Assembly: GCF_900102545.1 (NCBI RefSeq)
Contig: NZ_FNBN01000012.1
Location: forward strand, 76,629 to 140,628
From: Chitinophaga filiformis
GTDB taxonomy: Bacteria > Bacteroidota > Bacteroidia > Chitinophagales > Chitinophagaceae
Direction of reading: 5' to 3'
DNA length: 64,000 nucleotides
The notes beneath the pieces were generated by a model. The model had not been told where the DNA came from. It did not search any database and saw only the letters and a program-made list of their open reading frames with translations. The position numbers were made by a program, and so were the translations under genes. Of the stretch, positions 7,464-14,832 are shown one piece after another; positions within the stretch are counted from its first letter, which is position 1, and the number at the start of each line of letters is the position of its first letter.

Positions 7464-8912
7464 ATGCAGATAGATGATGTTATGCAGCGGTCAGCAGAGG
7501 CGTTTGCGCAGTACAGGGAGGTCACCCCTTCGGTACGCGCTGCGTTCCTCGAAACAATCGCTTCGGAAATAGCACAGGTAAGAGATATGCTGGTAGAGAC
7601 AGCGCAGGCAGAAAGCAATCTGCCTGCTGCAAGGCTCAATGGTGAGATCACCCGCACCACCAACCAGTTGCAGTTGTTTGCCAACCTGATAAAAGAAGGC
7701 AGTTGGGTAGAAGCTGTCATTGATACGGCCAGGCCGGATAATACACCTGCAAGGCCAGACCTCCGCAGGATGCTGGTACCCGCAGGACCGGTAGTGGTAT
7801 TCGGCGCCAGTAATTTCCCCTTTGCCTTCTCTACTGCCGGTGGCGATACCGCCAGTGCACTGGCTGCGGGAGCTACGGTTGTTATTAAAGGCCATCCTGC
7901 GCATCCACGTACTTCCCAGGCAGTATTTGAAGCCATGCAAAAGGCCATCAGTAAAAGCGGTATGCCGGAATTCACGGTGCAGCATGTTACCGGTGAAGGC
8001 AATGCAATAGGCAAAGCGCTGGTAACACATCCGCTGACTACCGGCGTTGGTTTTACAGGCTCTTTACAGGGAGGGAAAGCCTTGCTGGGCTACGCTGCGG
8101 AGAGAGAGGTTCCCATCCCGGTATTCGCAGAAATGAGCAGCATTAATCCTGTTGTTTTTTATCCTGACGCACTGGCTACCCAGGCAGAACAACTGGCGCA
8201 GACCTTTGCAGGTTCTGTTACACTGGGCATGGGACAATTCTGTACGAATCCCGGTCTGCTGATTGGTTTGAAGAGTGCCGCCCTGGACAATTTCGCCAGC
8301 TTACTGGGTAATGCAATTGCTGCTGTTGCTCCGCAGAAGATGCTGCACAAAGGCATCTGTGAAGCCTATGGCAAGGGGCGTACCCATATGCTTGCCCAGC
8401 AGGACGTTGTGTTGGTGAATCAATCTGTCGCTCCTGCAGACATGGAAGCATGGCCATCTCTGGCCCGTACTACGGCTAAGACATTCCTCGGTAATCCACA
8501 CCTGAAAGAAGAGTTGTTCGGGCCCTTTTCCTTGCTGGTAGAGTGTGCAGATAAAGCAGAACTGCTGGCGGTATTGAAAAGCCTGCACGGACAGCTGACC
8601 ACCACTATCGTAGGCACTGCCGCCGATACCTTGCAATGGAAAGACGTGATTGCTGCACAATCTACCCTGGCAGGCCGTGTTATTTTAAACAACCCGCCTA
8701 CCGGTGTGGAAGTATGTGCTGCCATGGTACATGGCGGACCGTTCCCGGCTACGACTGATCAGCGTTTCACTTCAGTAGGTACAGGCGCTATCCGTCGCTG
8801 GGTAAGACCCGTATGCTTCCAGAATTTCCCGGACGAGATGTTACCCGATGCGCTGAAGGCTGCAAATCCGTTAGGCATCTGGCGGCAGATTGACAATCAG
8901 TTTACGCGATAA
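7464..8912 (+). CDS. 2,5-dioxovalerate (ketoglutarate semialdehyde) dehydrogenase
   Basis: A 482-residue aldehyde dehydrogenase of the NADP-dependent ketoglutarate-semialdehyde group. Asn117 lies in FGASNFPF, Lys142 in VVIKGHPAHP, Glu223 in FAEMSSINP and the nucleophile Cys260 in GMGQFCTNPG. The FCTNPG and FAEMSS forms are typical of this subfamily rather than of succinate-semialdehyde enzymes. The reaction oxidises 2,5-dioxopentanoate to 2-oxoglutarate, the last step of hydroxyproline or pentose/uronate breakdown. It starts 21 bp after the DapA-family gene and 17 bp before the permease, so the three form one transcription unit. Confidence 0.88.
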   Translation: MQIDDVMQRSAEAFAQYREVTPSVRAAFLETIASEIAQVRDMLVETAQAESNLPAARLNGEITRTTNQLQLFANLIKEGSWVEAVIDTARPDNTPARPDLRRMLVPAGPVVVFGASNFPFAFSTAGGDTASALAAGATVVIKGHPAHPRTSQAVFEAMQKAISKSGMPEFTVQHVTGEGNAIGKALVTHPLTTGVGFTGSLQGGKALLGYAAEREVPIPVFAEMSSINPVVFYPDALATQAEQLAQTFAGSVTLGMGQFCTNPGLLIGLKSAALDNFASLLGNAIAAVAPQKMLHKGICEAYGKGRTHMLAQQDVVLVNQSVAPADMEAWPSLARTTAKTFLGNPHLKEELFGPFSLLVECADKAELLAVLKSLHGQLTTTIVGTAADTLQWKDVIAAQSTLAGRVILNNPPTGVEVCAAMVHGGPFPATTDQRFTSVGTGAIRRWVRPVCFQNFPDEMLPDALKAANPLGIWRQIDNQFTR

Positions 8913-8929
8913 ACCACTATACCCTACGT

Positions 8930-10336
8930 ATGTCAGATCAACCAAAATCTTTCCAGCGGTCCTTCGGACTGCTGGATGCAACAATGATTGTGGCCGGTTC
9001 CATGATTGGTTCCGGCATTTTCCTGGTAAGTGCAGACATCACCCGTAATGTCGGCTCCGCCGGCTGGCTGGTACTGATATGGATCATCACCGGTCTCCTT
9101 ACACTGACCGCCGCTATGAGCTATGGAGAGCTAAGCGCTATGTTCCCGCAGGCCGGAGGACAATACGTCTATCTCAGAGAAGCGTTCAATCGCCTCACCG
9201 GTTTCCTCTTCGGATGGAGTTTCTTCACGGTAATACAGGCTGGTTCTATTGCAGCAGTAGGCGTAGCTTTCGCCAAGTTCTCCGCTTATCTTTTTCCGGT
9301 ACTGAGTGAGAAGAATATCGTATTTGATCTGTCATTTATACAAATATCAGCAGCGCAGATCACCTCCATCCTCCTCATTGTATTGCTGACGTTTATCAAT
9401 ACCCTGGGCGTAAAGGAAGGAAAGCTGATACAGACAGGATTTACTTTAGCCAAAATAGCGGCCTTGCTGGCACTGATCTTATTCGGATGCTTTGCAGCCG
9501 ATAAAGGCGTATGGGATGCCAACTGGCAGACAGGTTTTGATCTGGGTAAAATGACAGAGCATAGCGATAGCCTGGCGCCGTATGTTGGGCTGGCGGCATT
9601 GGGCGCTATAGCCGGTAGTATGGTGGGTAGTTTGTTCAGCAGCGATTCCTGGAATAATGTAACCTTCATCGCCGGAGAAATCAAGAATCCTGAACGTAAC
9701 ATTGGCAGAAGTCTGTTCCTCGGTACGCTCATTGTTACTGTTATCTATGCGGCTACCAACCTGGTGTACCTGGGTGTATTGCCACTGAAGGAAATCGCCT
9801 TTGCAGAAAATGAAAGGGTAGGAGTAGCAGCAGCTGTGAAGATATTCGGAACCAGGGGTACTTACATTATCGCCGCACTGTTAATGGTTTCTACTTTCGG
9901 TTGTAACAATGGCCTTATCCTGTCTGGCGCCCGTGTATGTTATACAATGGCAAAGGATGGCGTGTTCTTCAAACAACTGGCCACACTGAACAAAAACGCT
10001 GTTCCGGGAAAGGCCCTGTGGATACAATGTATCTGGGCATCTGTATTATGTTTAAGTGGCAAATATGGCCAGCTGCTGGACTATGTGATCTTTGTGGTAT
10101 TGATCTTTTATATCCTGACCATTGCGGGTATCTTCAGGTTACGTCGTACACGACCTGAGTTACCAAGGCCATATAAGGCGTTTGGATACCCTGTATTGCC
10201 TTTGTTATACATTGTATCCGCCGCTACTATTTGCTTCGCGCTATTGGTCTATAAACCGATGTATACGTGGCCCGGATTAGGCATTGTATTGCTGGGAATA
10301 CCTGTCTATTATTTTGCATGGAGGAATAAGTCCTGA
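8930..10336 (+). CDS. APC-family amino acid permease
   Basis: A 468-residue, 12-helix transporter of the amino acid-polyamine-organocation superfamily. The helix 1 signature GSMIGSGIFLV lies near residue 22, and the conserved helix 2-3 loop is SYGELSAMFPQAGGQYVYLR. Late segments (FRLRRTRPELPRPYKAFGYP) are typical of the L-type/serine-threonine exchanger group. It is the last gene of the unit with the DapA-family enzyme and the dehydrogenase, which points to uptake of the catabolised amino acid, by context hydroxyproline. The stop is one base from the stop of the convergent transglutaminase gene, so no separate terminator fits between them. Confidence 0.85.
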   Translation: MSDQPKSFQRSFGLLDATMIVAGSMIGSGIFLVSADITRNVGSAGWLVLIWIITGLLTLTAAMSYGELSAMFPQAGGQYVYLREAFNRLTGFLFGWSFFTVIQAGSIAAVGVAFAKFSAYLFPVLSEKNIVFDLSFIQISAAQITSILLIVLLTFINTLGVKEGKLIQTGFTLAKIAALLALILFGCFAADKGVWDANWQTGFDLGKMTEHSDSLAPYVGLAALGAIAGSMVGSLFSSDSWNNVTFIAGEIKNPERNIGRSLFLGTLIVTVIYAATNLVYLGVLPLKEIAFAENERVGVAAAVKIFGTRGTYIIAALLMVSTFGCNNGLILSGARVCYTMAKDGVFFKQLATLNKNAVPGKALWIQCIWASVLCLSGKYGQLLDYVIFVVLIFYILTIAGIFRLRRTRPELPRPYKAFGYPVLPLLYIVSAATICFALLVYKPMYTWPGLGIVLLGIPVYYFAWRNKS

Positions 10337-10337
10337 T

Positions 10338-11264
10338 TTATTGTTGTCCTTCGGAATTATCATCCATTGTTGCTGCCTCCCCCTGCAGGTGCACGTCATT
10401 GGTCTCTTCGAATATATTACCATCTTCATAGCCTACCGCTACGAACACAGACAGCTTTTGTTTTGCAGGTCCTTTGAAGGTACCTTTCACAGGACTACAA
10501 TCATTAAAATGCCTTCCTACAGATAACTTCACATGTTTGTTGGTGACCCAGATATTATTGGTAGGGTCAATGCCCGCCCAGCCATATCCGGGTATCCAGG
10601 CTTCTACCCAGGCATGGGTGGCGCCTTCACCACGCATACCATCCTTATTCGGACAGATATACCCGCTTACATAACGGCAGGGAATACCGCAGGAACGGAG
10701 GATGTGTAACATGATATGCGCAAAGTCCTGGCAAACGCCTGCCCGGTGTTGCAGGATCTCGTCTACCGTTGTCTCAATATTGGTGATCCCTTTCAGGTAC
10801 TTGAAATTCTTGAAGATATATTCACTACAATGTTCGGTAACAGCTGCCACGCTTTTACCTGGCTGCTTTATTATCGTAATGATATTATTGATCGCACTCT
10901 GCGTTTTTATAATATCGGGTTGCGCCAGTTCCAGCAACAGCAGCTGGCCTGCCATTTCTTCTTGTAGCTGGTCGAAGGTAGAATGAAAATTGATCTGCAA
11001 TTGTGAAGAGGCGGTAGTGCGCACCAGCAGTTTACTTTCAATGGTGAGTACTTTATGCGGAGGCAGCAGGTTGAAGTTACCGGATTTATTCCCCCAATAG
11101 TCTGTGAAGGTGTGTATTTCCGGCTGTCCCGTGATCAGCAGGTCATGCTGGAGTATTTCCTGCTCCGGGCATTTATACGGGAAGATCTTAATCTCATTTA
11201 CGCTTTCTTTAACCGGTCTGTCGTACTCGTACCTGGTAACATGATGAATTCTGAAAATGGCCAT
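10338..11264 (-). CDS. transglutaminase-like protein of the ATP-grasp/alpha-E operon
   Basis: A 308-residue protein with the N-terminal beta-domain of this group (IHHVTRYEYDRPVKESVNEI) and a transglutaminase-like core. The catalytic triad is visible as Cys178 in AGVCQDFAH, His217 in ATHAWVEAW and Asp233 in GIDPTNN. The conserved HFNDCSPVKGTFKG near residue 257 belongs to the same bacterial family. No signal peptide, so it is presumably cytoplasmic. It is the third gene of a minus-strand operon behind the ATP-grasp and alpha-E genes (8-bp gap). The family was proposed from gene neighbourhoods to take part in peptide synthesis or modification and release. The acidic tail after residue 285 is variable. 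Confidence 0.88.
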   Translation of the reverse strand: MAIFRIHHVTRYEYDRPVKESVNEIKIFPYKCPEQEILQHDLLITGQPEIHTFTDYWGNKSGNFNLLPPHKVLTIESKLLVRTTASSQLQINFHSTFDQLQEEMAGQLLLLELAQPDIIKTQSAINNIITIIKQPGKSVAAVTEHCSEYIFKNFKYLKGITNIETTVDEILQHRAGVCQDFAHIMLHILRSCGIPCRYVSGYICPNKDGMRGEGATHAWVEAWIPGYGWAGIDPTNNIWVTNKHVKLSVGRHFNDCSPVKGTFKGPAKQKLSVFVAVGYEDGNIFEETNDVHLQGEAATMDDNSEGQQ

Positions 11265-11272
11265 ATGCTAAG

Positions 11273-12214
11273 TTATGCGTAGGAGAAAAATTTTTGACTC
11301 AACAGGTTGGTGAAATGCAGGAGATCGTGGCGAAGGTTCTCCAGGAAAGGTTTTAACGTCTGGTTGTTGAGATCATCTATTTCCAGATGTTTCACTTTAC
11401 TGTACAGCCTTCCAAAGTTCCTGATCAGCGCTGCATTCTCTTCAGAGATATGACCTTTGGTCACATCCTGCAGGTGCCTGTCAATTCTGCCCAGCGAATA
11501 TATAACGGAATGAGGAAAATCTTCATTGAATAATACCTGATGCAGTACATCGTGTGTATATTGATACGACCGGTATGTTTTGAGATGGAGCTCATAGCCC
11601 GAAAGAGACATCAGCAGATGCCGCCACTGCATAATATCTTTGATCTCATCCACCTTGTACTGGTTGCGCGCGTATTGTTTGTCAGTCAGCACAATAGTTT
11701 CCAGGCAGCGCTCGATGTATTTCCCGAGGTTCATAAATCCCCAGCCGATGCCCCGGGCCATGGTGATATCAGTGATGCCTGTATAAAGCACAGAATGCCG
11801 GGTGAAAAGGTCAAGGATATCCGCAGCTTCATAATTGGACAAACGGCTATCCAGTGCCGGCTGATTGATCAGGTGATAGAAAGAGTTGACCTCCTCCCAT
11901 ACTTCCTTCGTAATATAGTCCTGGATGCCGCGGGCGTTTTCCCTGGCTTTGCCAATGATGCATTTCAGGGAATTATTGTTCGCAGTGTCTGTCAGGAGTT
12001 TCTTCAGGGCTGCGCCTGTATTCCCTTCGATAGCCTTGAGCTCTTCTTCACTTGCACTGGTAAAGGTTTCCAGAACAGGGCGCCAGGTAAGGGGCCCGTT
12101 CACATCCTTGTCGAGCGATAAAAGATTATGAGTAGCCGTAACACGTAATAGTCCTTCTGCCCGCTCCATATAACGGGCCAGCCAGAATAGTGAATCTGCG
12201 ATCCTGCTTAGCAT
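11273..12214 (-). CDS. alpha-E domain protein
   Basis: A 313-residue, mostly helical protein beginning MLSRIADSLFWLARYMERAE, the classical opening of the alpha-E family. Further family positions are YIERCLETIVLTDKQY near residue 187 and HSVIYSLGRIDRHL near 250. No catalytic residues are known. The protein is always found with circularly permuted ATP-grasp proteins and transglutaminases, and it is assumed to work in the same complex. It lies 27 bp after the ATP-grasp gene. Confidence 0.9.
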   Translation of the reverse strand: MLSRIADSLFWLARYMERAEGLLRVTATHNLLSLDKDVNGPLTWRPVLETFTSASEEELKAIEGNTGAALKKLLTDTANNNSLKCIIGKARENARGIQDYITKEVWEEVNSFYHLINQPALDSRLSNYEAADILDLFTRHSVLYTGITDITMARGIGWGFMNLGKYIERCLETIVLTDKQYARNQYKVDEIKDIMQWRHLLMSLSGYELHLKTYRSYQYTHDVLHQVLFNEDFPHSVIYSLGRIDRHLQDVTKGHISEENAALIRNFGRLYSKVKHLEIDDLNNQTLKPFLENLRHDLLHFTNLLSQKFFSYA

Positions 12215-12241
12215 GAATAAAACTTCGTTTGGTGTGGTGAA

Positions 12242-13687
12242 TCAATCTATAACCCAGGTATCTTTACTACCTCCTCCCTGTGAGGAATTGACGATCAGGG
12301 AATCTTTGCGTAGCGCAACCCTGGTAAGTCCGCCCGGTACGATCTGTACGCCCTGCGGACCACAGAGGGCATAAGGACGGAGATCTACGTGCCTTGCCTG
12401 GAAGGTGCCGTCTATGAAACAGGGAACGGTAGATAGTTTAATGATAGGCTGCGCAATAAAACTACGAGGTTCGGCTTCAATAGCCGCTTTCGCCTTTGCC
12501 CATTCTTCCGGCGCCACCTTATTGCCCATCACCATGCCATAGCCTCCCGACTGGTTGGTCCTTTTGATGACCATCTGTGTATAGTTGTCAAACACATATT
12601 GCCGGGCATCAGGGTCGCTCATTTCATAGGTAGGCACATTGGGCAGGATCGGCTCTTCATTGAGGTAATACCGGATCATGGCAGGCACATAGGCGTATAC
12701 AGCTTTATCATCGGCAACACCATTCCCTACCGCATTTACAATGGCTACATTACCCATACGGTAAGCGCTCATCAGTCCGGGGATGCCCAGTGCACTGTCG
12801 GGACGAAACATCAGCGGATCAAGGAATTCATCGTCAATACGACGGTATATCACATGCACCTGTTCCAGGCCATTGGTAGTTTTCATATATACCTTATGGT
12901 TGTTCACCACCAGGTCTCTTCCTTCCACGAGTGGAATCCCCATCTGCCGGGCAAGAAAGGTATGTTCATAGTAGGCTGAATTATAGATACCGGGTGTCAG
13001 CAATACCACCAGGGGATTAGACAGTTGTCCGGGGCCCATCTGCAGCAGTATTTCATGCAGCAGGAGGGGGTAGTTGCTTACGCGTCTCACATGACTGGCG
13101 GCCAGCAATTCAGGAAAGATCCTTTTGGTCACTTCCCGGTTCTCCAGCATATAACTGACGCCTGATGGCGTACGCAGGTTATCCTCCAGTACATAAAAGA
13201 GACCATCTTCTCCGCGGATCAGGTCTATTCCGGAAATATGTACATATACATCATGAGGCACCTTAATACCAAATACCTCGCGGCTATAATGGGGGCAGGA
13301 AGCAATCAGGGAGGCCGGAACAATCTTGTCTTTCAGGATTTGCTGCTCATTATAAATGTCTTTGAGGAACAGATTGAGCGCTTTCAGACGCTGTTTTATA
13401 CCTGCTTCTATATGATCCCATTCCTGGCCTGTAATAATGCGGGGAATAATGTCAAAAGGGAAAATGCGTTCAATGCCGGCATCTTCGCTATAGACGGTGA
13501 AGGTGATGCCCTGGTTCATAAAAAGCTCGCCGGCCAGTCTGTCTTTCTGTTGCAGATCACTGATATTAAACTGTTTAAGGGTGGCAATGACCTTGCTGTA
13601 TTGCTCCCTGATCTGCTGCCGGTCGCACATCTCGTCCCAGATGCCGGTGGCATAGTCGTATTGTTCCAATAATGTTGGCAGGCTCAT
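12242..13687 (-). CDS. circularly permuted type 2 ATP-grasp protein
   Basis: A 481-residue ATP-grasp enzyme in permuted order. Recognisable parts are GITFTVYSEDAGIERIFPFD near residue 55, IPRIITGQEWDHIEAGIKQR, the DGLFYVLEDNLRTPSGVSYM metal/ATP region near 165, VVLLTPGIYNSAYYEH and the late GGYGMVMG and SQGGGSKDTWV. The family is expected to ligate a carboxylate to an amine or peptide using ATP, and the substrate is unknown. It is the first gene of the three-gene unit with alpha-E and transglutaminase, starting after a 200-bp gap that should hold the promoter. The Anbu-type protease often linked to this set is not in the window. Confidence 0.92.
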   Translation of the reverse strand: MSLPTLLEQYDYATGIWDEMCDRQQIREQYSKVIATLKQFNISDLQQKDRLAGELFMNQGITFTVYSEDAGIERIFPFDIIPRIITGQEWDHIEAGIKQRLKALNLFLKDIYNEQQILKDKIVPASLIASCPHYSREVFGIKVPHDVYVHISGIDLIRGEDGLFYVLEDNLRTPSGVSYMLENREVTKRIFPELLAASHVRRVSNYPLLLHEILLQMGPGQLSNPLVVLLTPGIYNSAYYEHTFLARQMGIPLVEGRDLVVNNHKVYMKTTNGLEQVHVIYRRIDDEFLDPLMFRPDSALGIPGLMSAYRMGNVAIVNAVGNGVADDKAVYAYVPAMIRYYLNEEPILPNVPTYEMSDPDARQYVFDNYTQMVIKRTNQSGGYGMVMGNKVAPEEWAKAKAAIEAEPRSFIAQPIIKLSTVPCFIDGTFQARHVDLRPYALCGPQGVQIVPGGLTRVALRKDSLIVNSSQGGGSKDTWVID

Positions 13688-13888
13688 ACCAGTGGTTTAG
13701 TGGGTTAGTAAGATTTTGGTCGATAGCTACAATTTAATGTTTTACGAGGAGAAATAGTAGCAGCCTGTTCAAAAAGAGTTCAAATTTCAGTAGAAGGCTC
13801 TGAAAAATGTGAAGTAATAAGTGGAATTATGTTATATGATATTATTTATAATATATCGGAGTGATTGGACTCAGTCCGGGAATGAGGC

Positions 13889-14563
13889 TTACGCTTCCCA
13901 TTTATATCCAGTAGCGTAGATTGTTTTCAGGTAATTGCCTGCGCCGGCTTCGTGGAGTTTCTTTTTGAGGTTTTTGATGTGAGCGTAAATGACATTGTTA
14001 TCTTCACGAAGGCCGGCAATATCGCCTGAAAGCTGCTCCGCCAGTTCATGTTTTGAGATCACCTTGTTTTTATTGCCGATGAAATATAAGAGCAGGTCAA
14101 ACTCTTTCCTGGTAAGAATGACAGGGTTATTATTGATCGAAACAGTTTTAGCCAGCAGATCGATGGTCAGTTCTTCCTGACGGATAACATTGCAGTTGTC
14201 GTATTTCATCCTTCTGATAACGGAAAAGATCCTGGCTGCCAGTTCCGGTAAATGAAATGGTTTCGTCACATAATCATCCGCCCCCTTTTCCAGTGCAGAG
14301 ATCTTATCCTCGTATGCAGTTTTAGCGGAAATGACGATGATACCGGCCATTTTATTATACGCCTTTATTGCTTCCAGCAGCTTGTTGCCATCCCCGTCTG
14401 GCAGTACCAGGTCCAGCAGGATGCAATCATACTCATACATCTCTATTTTAGACAGTGCCCGCTGATAAGTGTTTGCATATTCACATATATAATTCCCGTC
14501 AGATAAATAGGAGATCATAACCTGCGATAATGCCAGATCGCCATCGATGATCAATAGTTTCAT
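13889..14563 (-). CDS. OmpR-type response regulator, orphan
   Basis: A 224-residue response regulator. The receiver domain (residues 1-118) has the phospho-acceptor Asp51 in LLDLVLPDGDG and the lysine switch in VTKPF near 101. The N-terminal acid pocket reads IDGD instead of the common DDD/EDE pairs, leaving only the flanking aspartates. The C-terminal winged helix runs from about 127 (EELTIDLLAKTVSINNNPV) to YATGYKW at the end. No histidine kinase gene is adjacent. It is divergent from the TonB-dependent receptor at 14833, with a long inverted repeat between them, so control of that receptor is possible. Confidence 0.87.
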   Translation of the reverse strand: MKLLIIDGDLALSQVMISYLSDGNYICEYANTYQRALSKIEMYEYDCILLDLVLPDGDGNKLLEAIKAYNKMAGIIVISAKTAYEDKISALEKGADDYVTKPFHLPELAARIFSVIRRMKYDNCNVIRQEELTIDLLAKTVSINNNPVILTRKEFDLLLYFIGNKNKVISKHELAEQLSGDIAGLREDNNVIYAHIKNLKKKLHEAGAGNYLKTIYATGYKWEA

Positions 14564-14670
14564 GTCACAATATTATCCCCCAATTCTGAATTAATTCTGA
14601 ATGCAGAAGGCGCTTCTGGTTACGATCGGATATATAATGTTTTATTTCATATCGTTTGGCGGACTCGTGA

Positions 14671-14761
14671 ACTATGAAAATCAATAGGGTAGGGTGTTTG
14701 GGGTATTGGTGCCCTGCCCCGGAGTACCCCTTCCGGATACCTTGCTATTCCTTTTCATAGT
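14671..14761 (+). other. 91-bp imperfect inverted repeat upstream of receptor gene
   Basis: ACTATGAAAA at 14671-14680 pairs with TTTTCATAGT at 14752-14761. A second step AATAG/CTATT and an inner GGGGTA/TACCCC continue the stem. It is followed by TTATTTTTT, so on the plus strand it has the form of a terminator or attenuator 70 bp ahead of the receptor start. No known riboswitch was recognised. Confidence 0.55.
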
Positions 14762-14832
14762 GCCTTATTTTTTCCCGATCCGAGCCATTTACTACTCATG
14801 AGTATTCTTTCTTTGCATAAAATTTACTGTAG

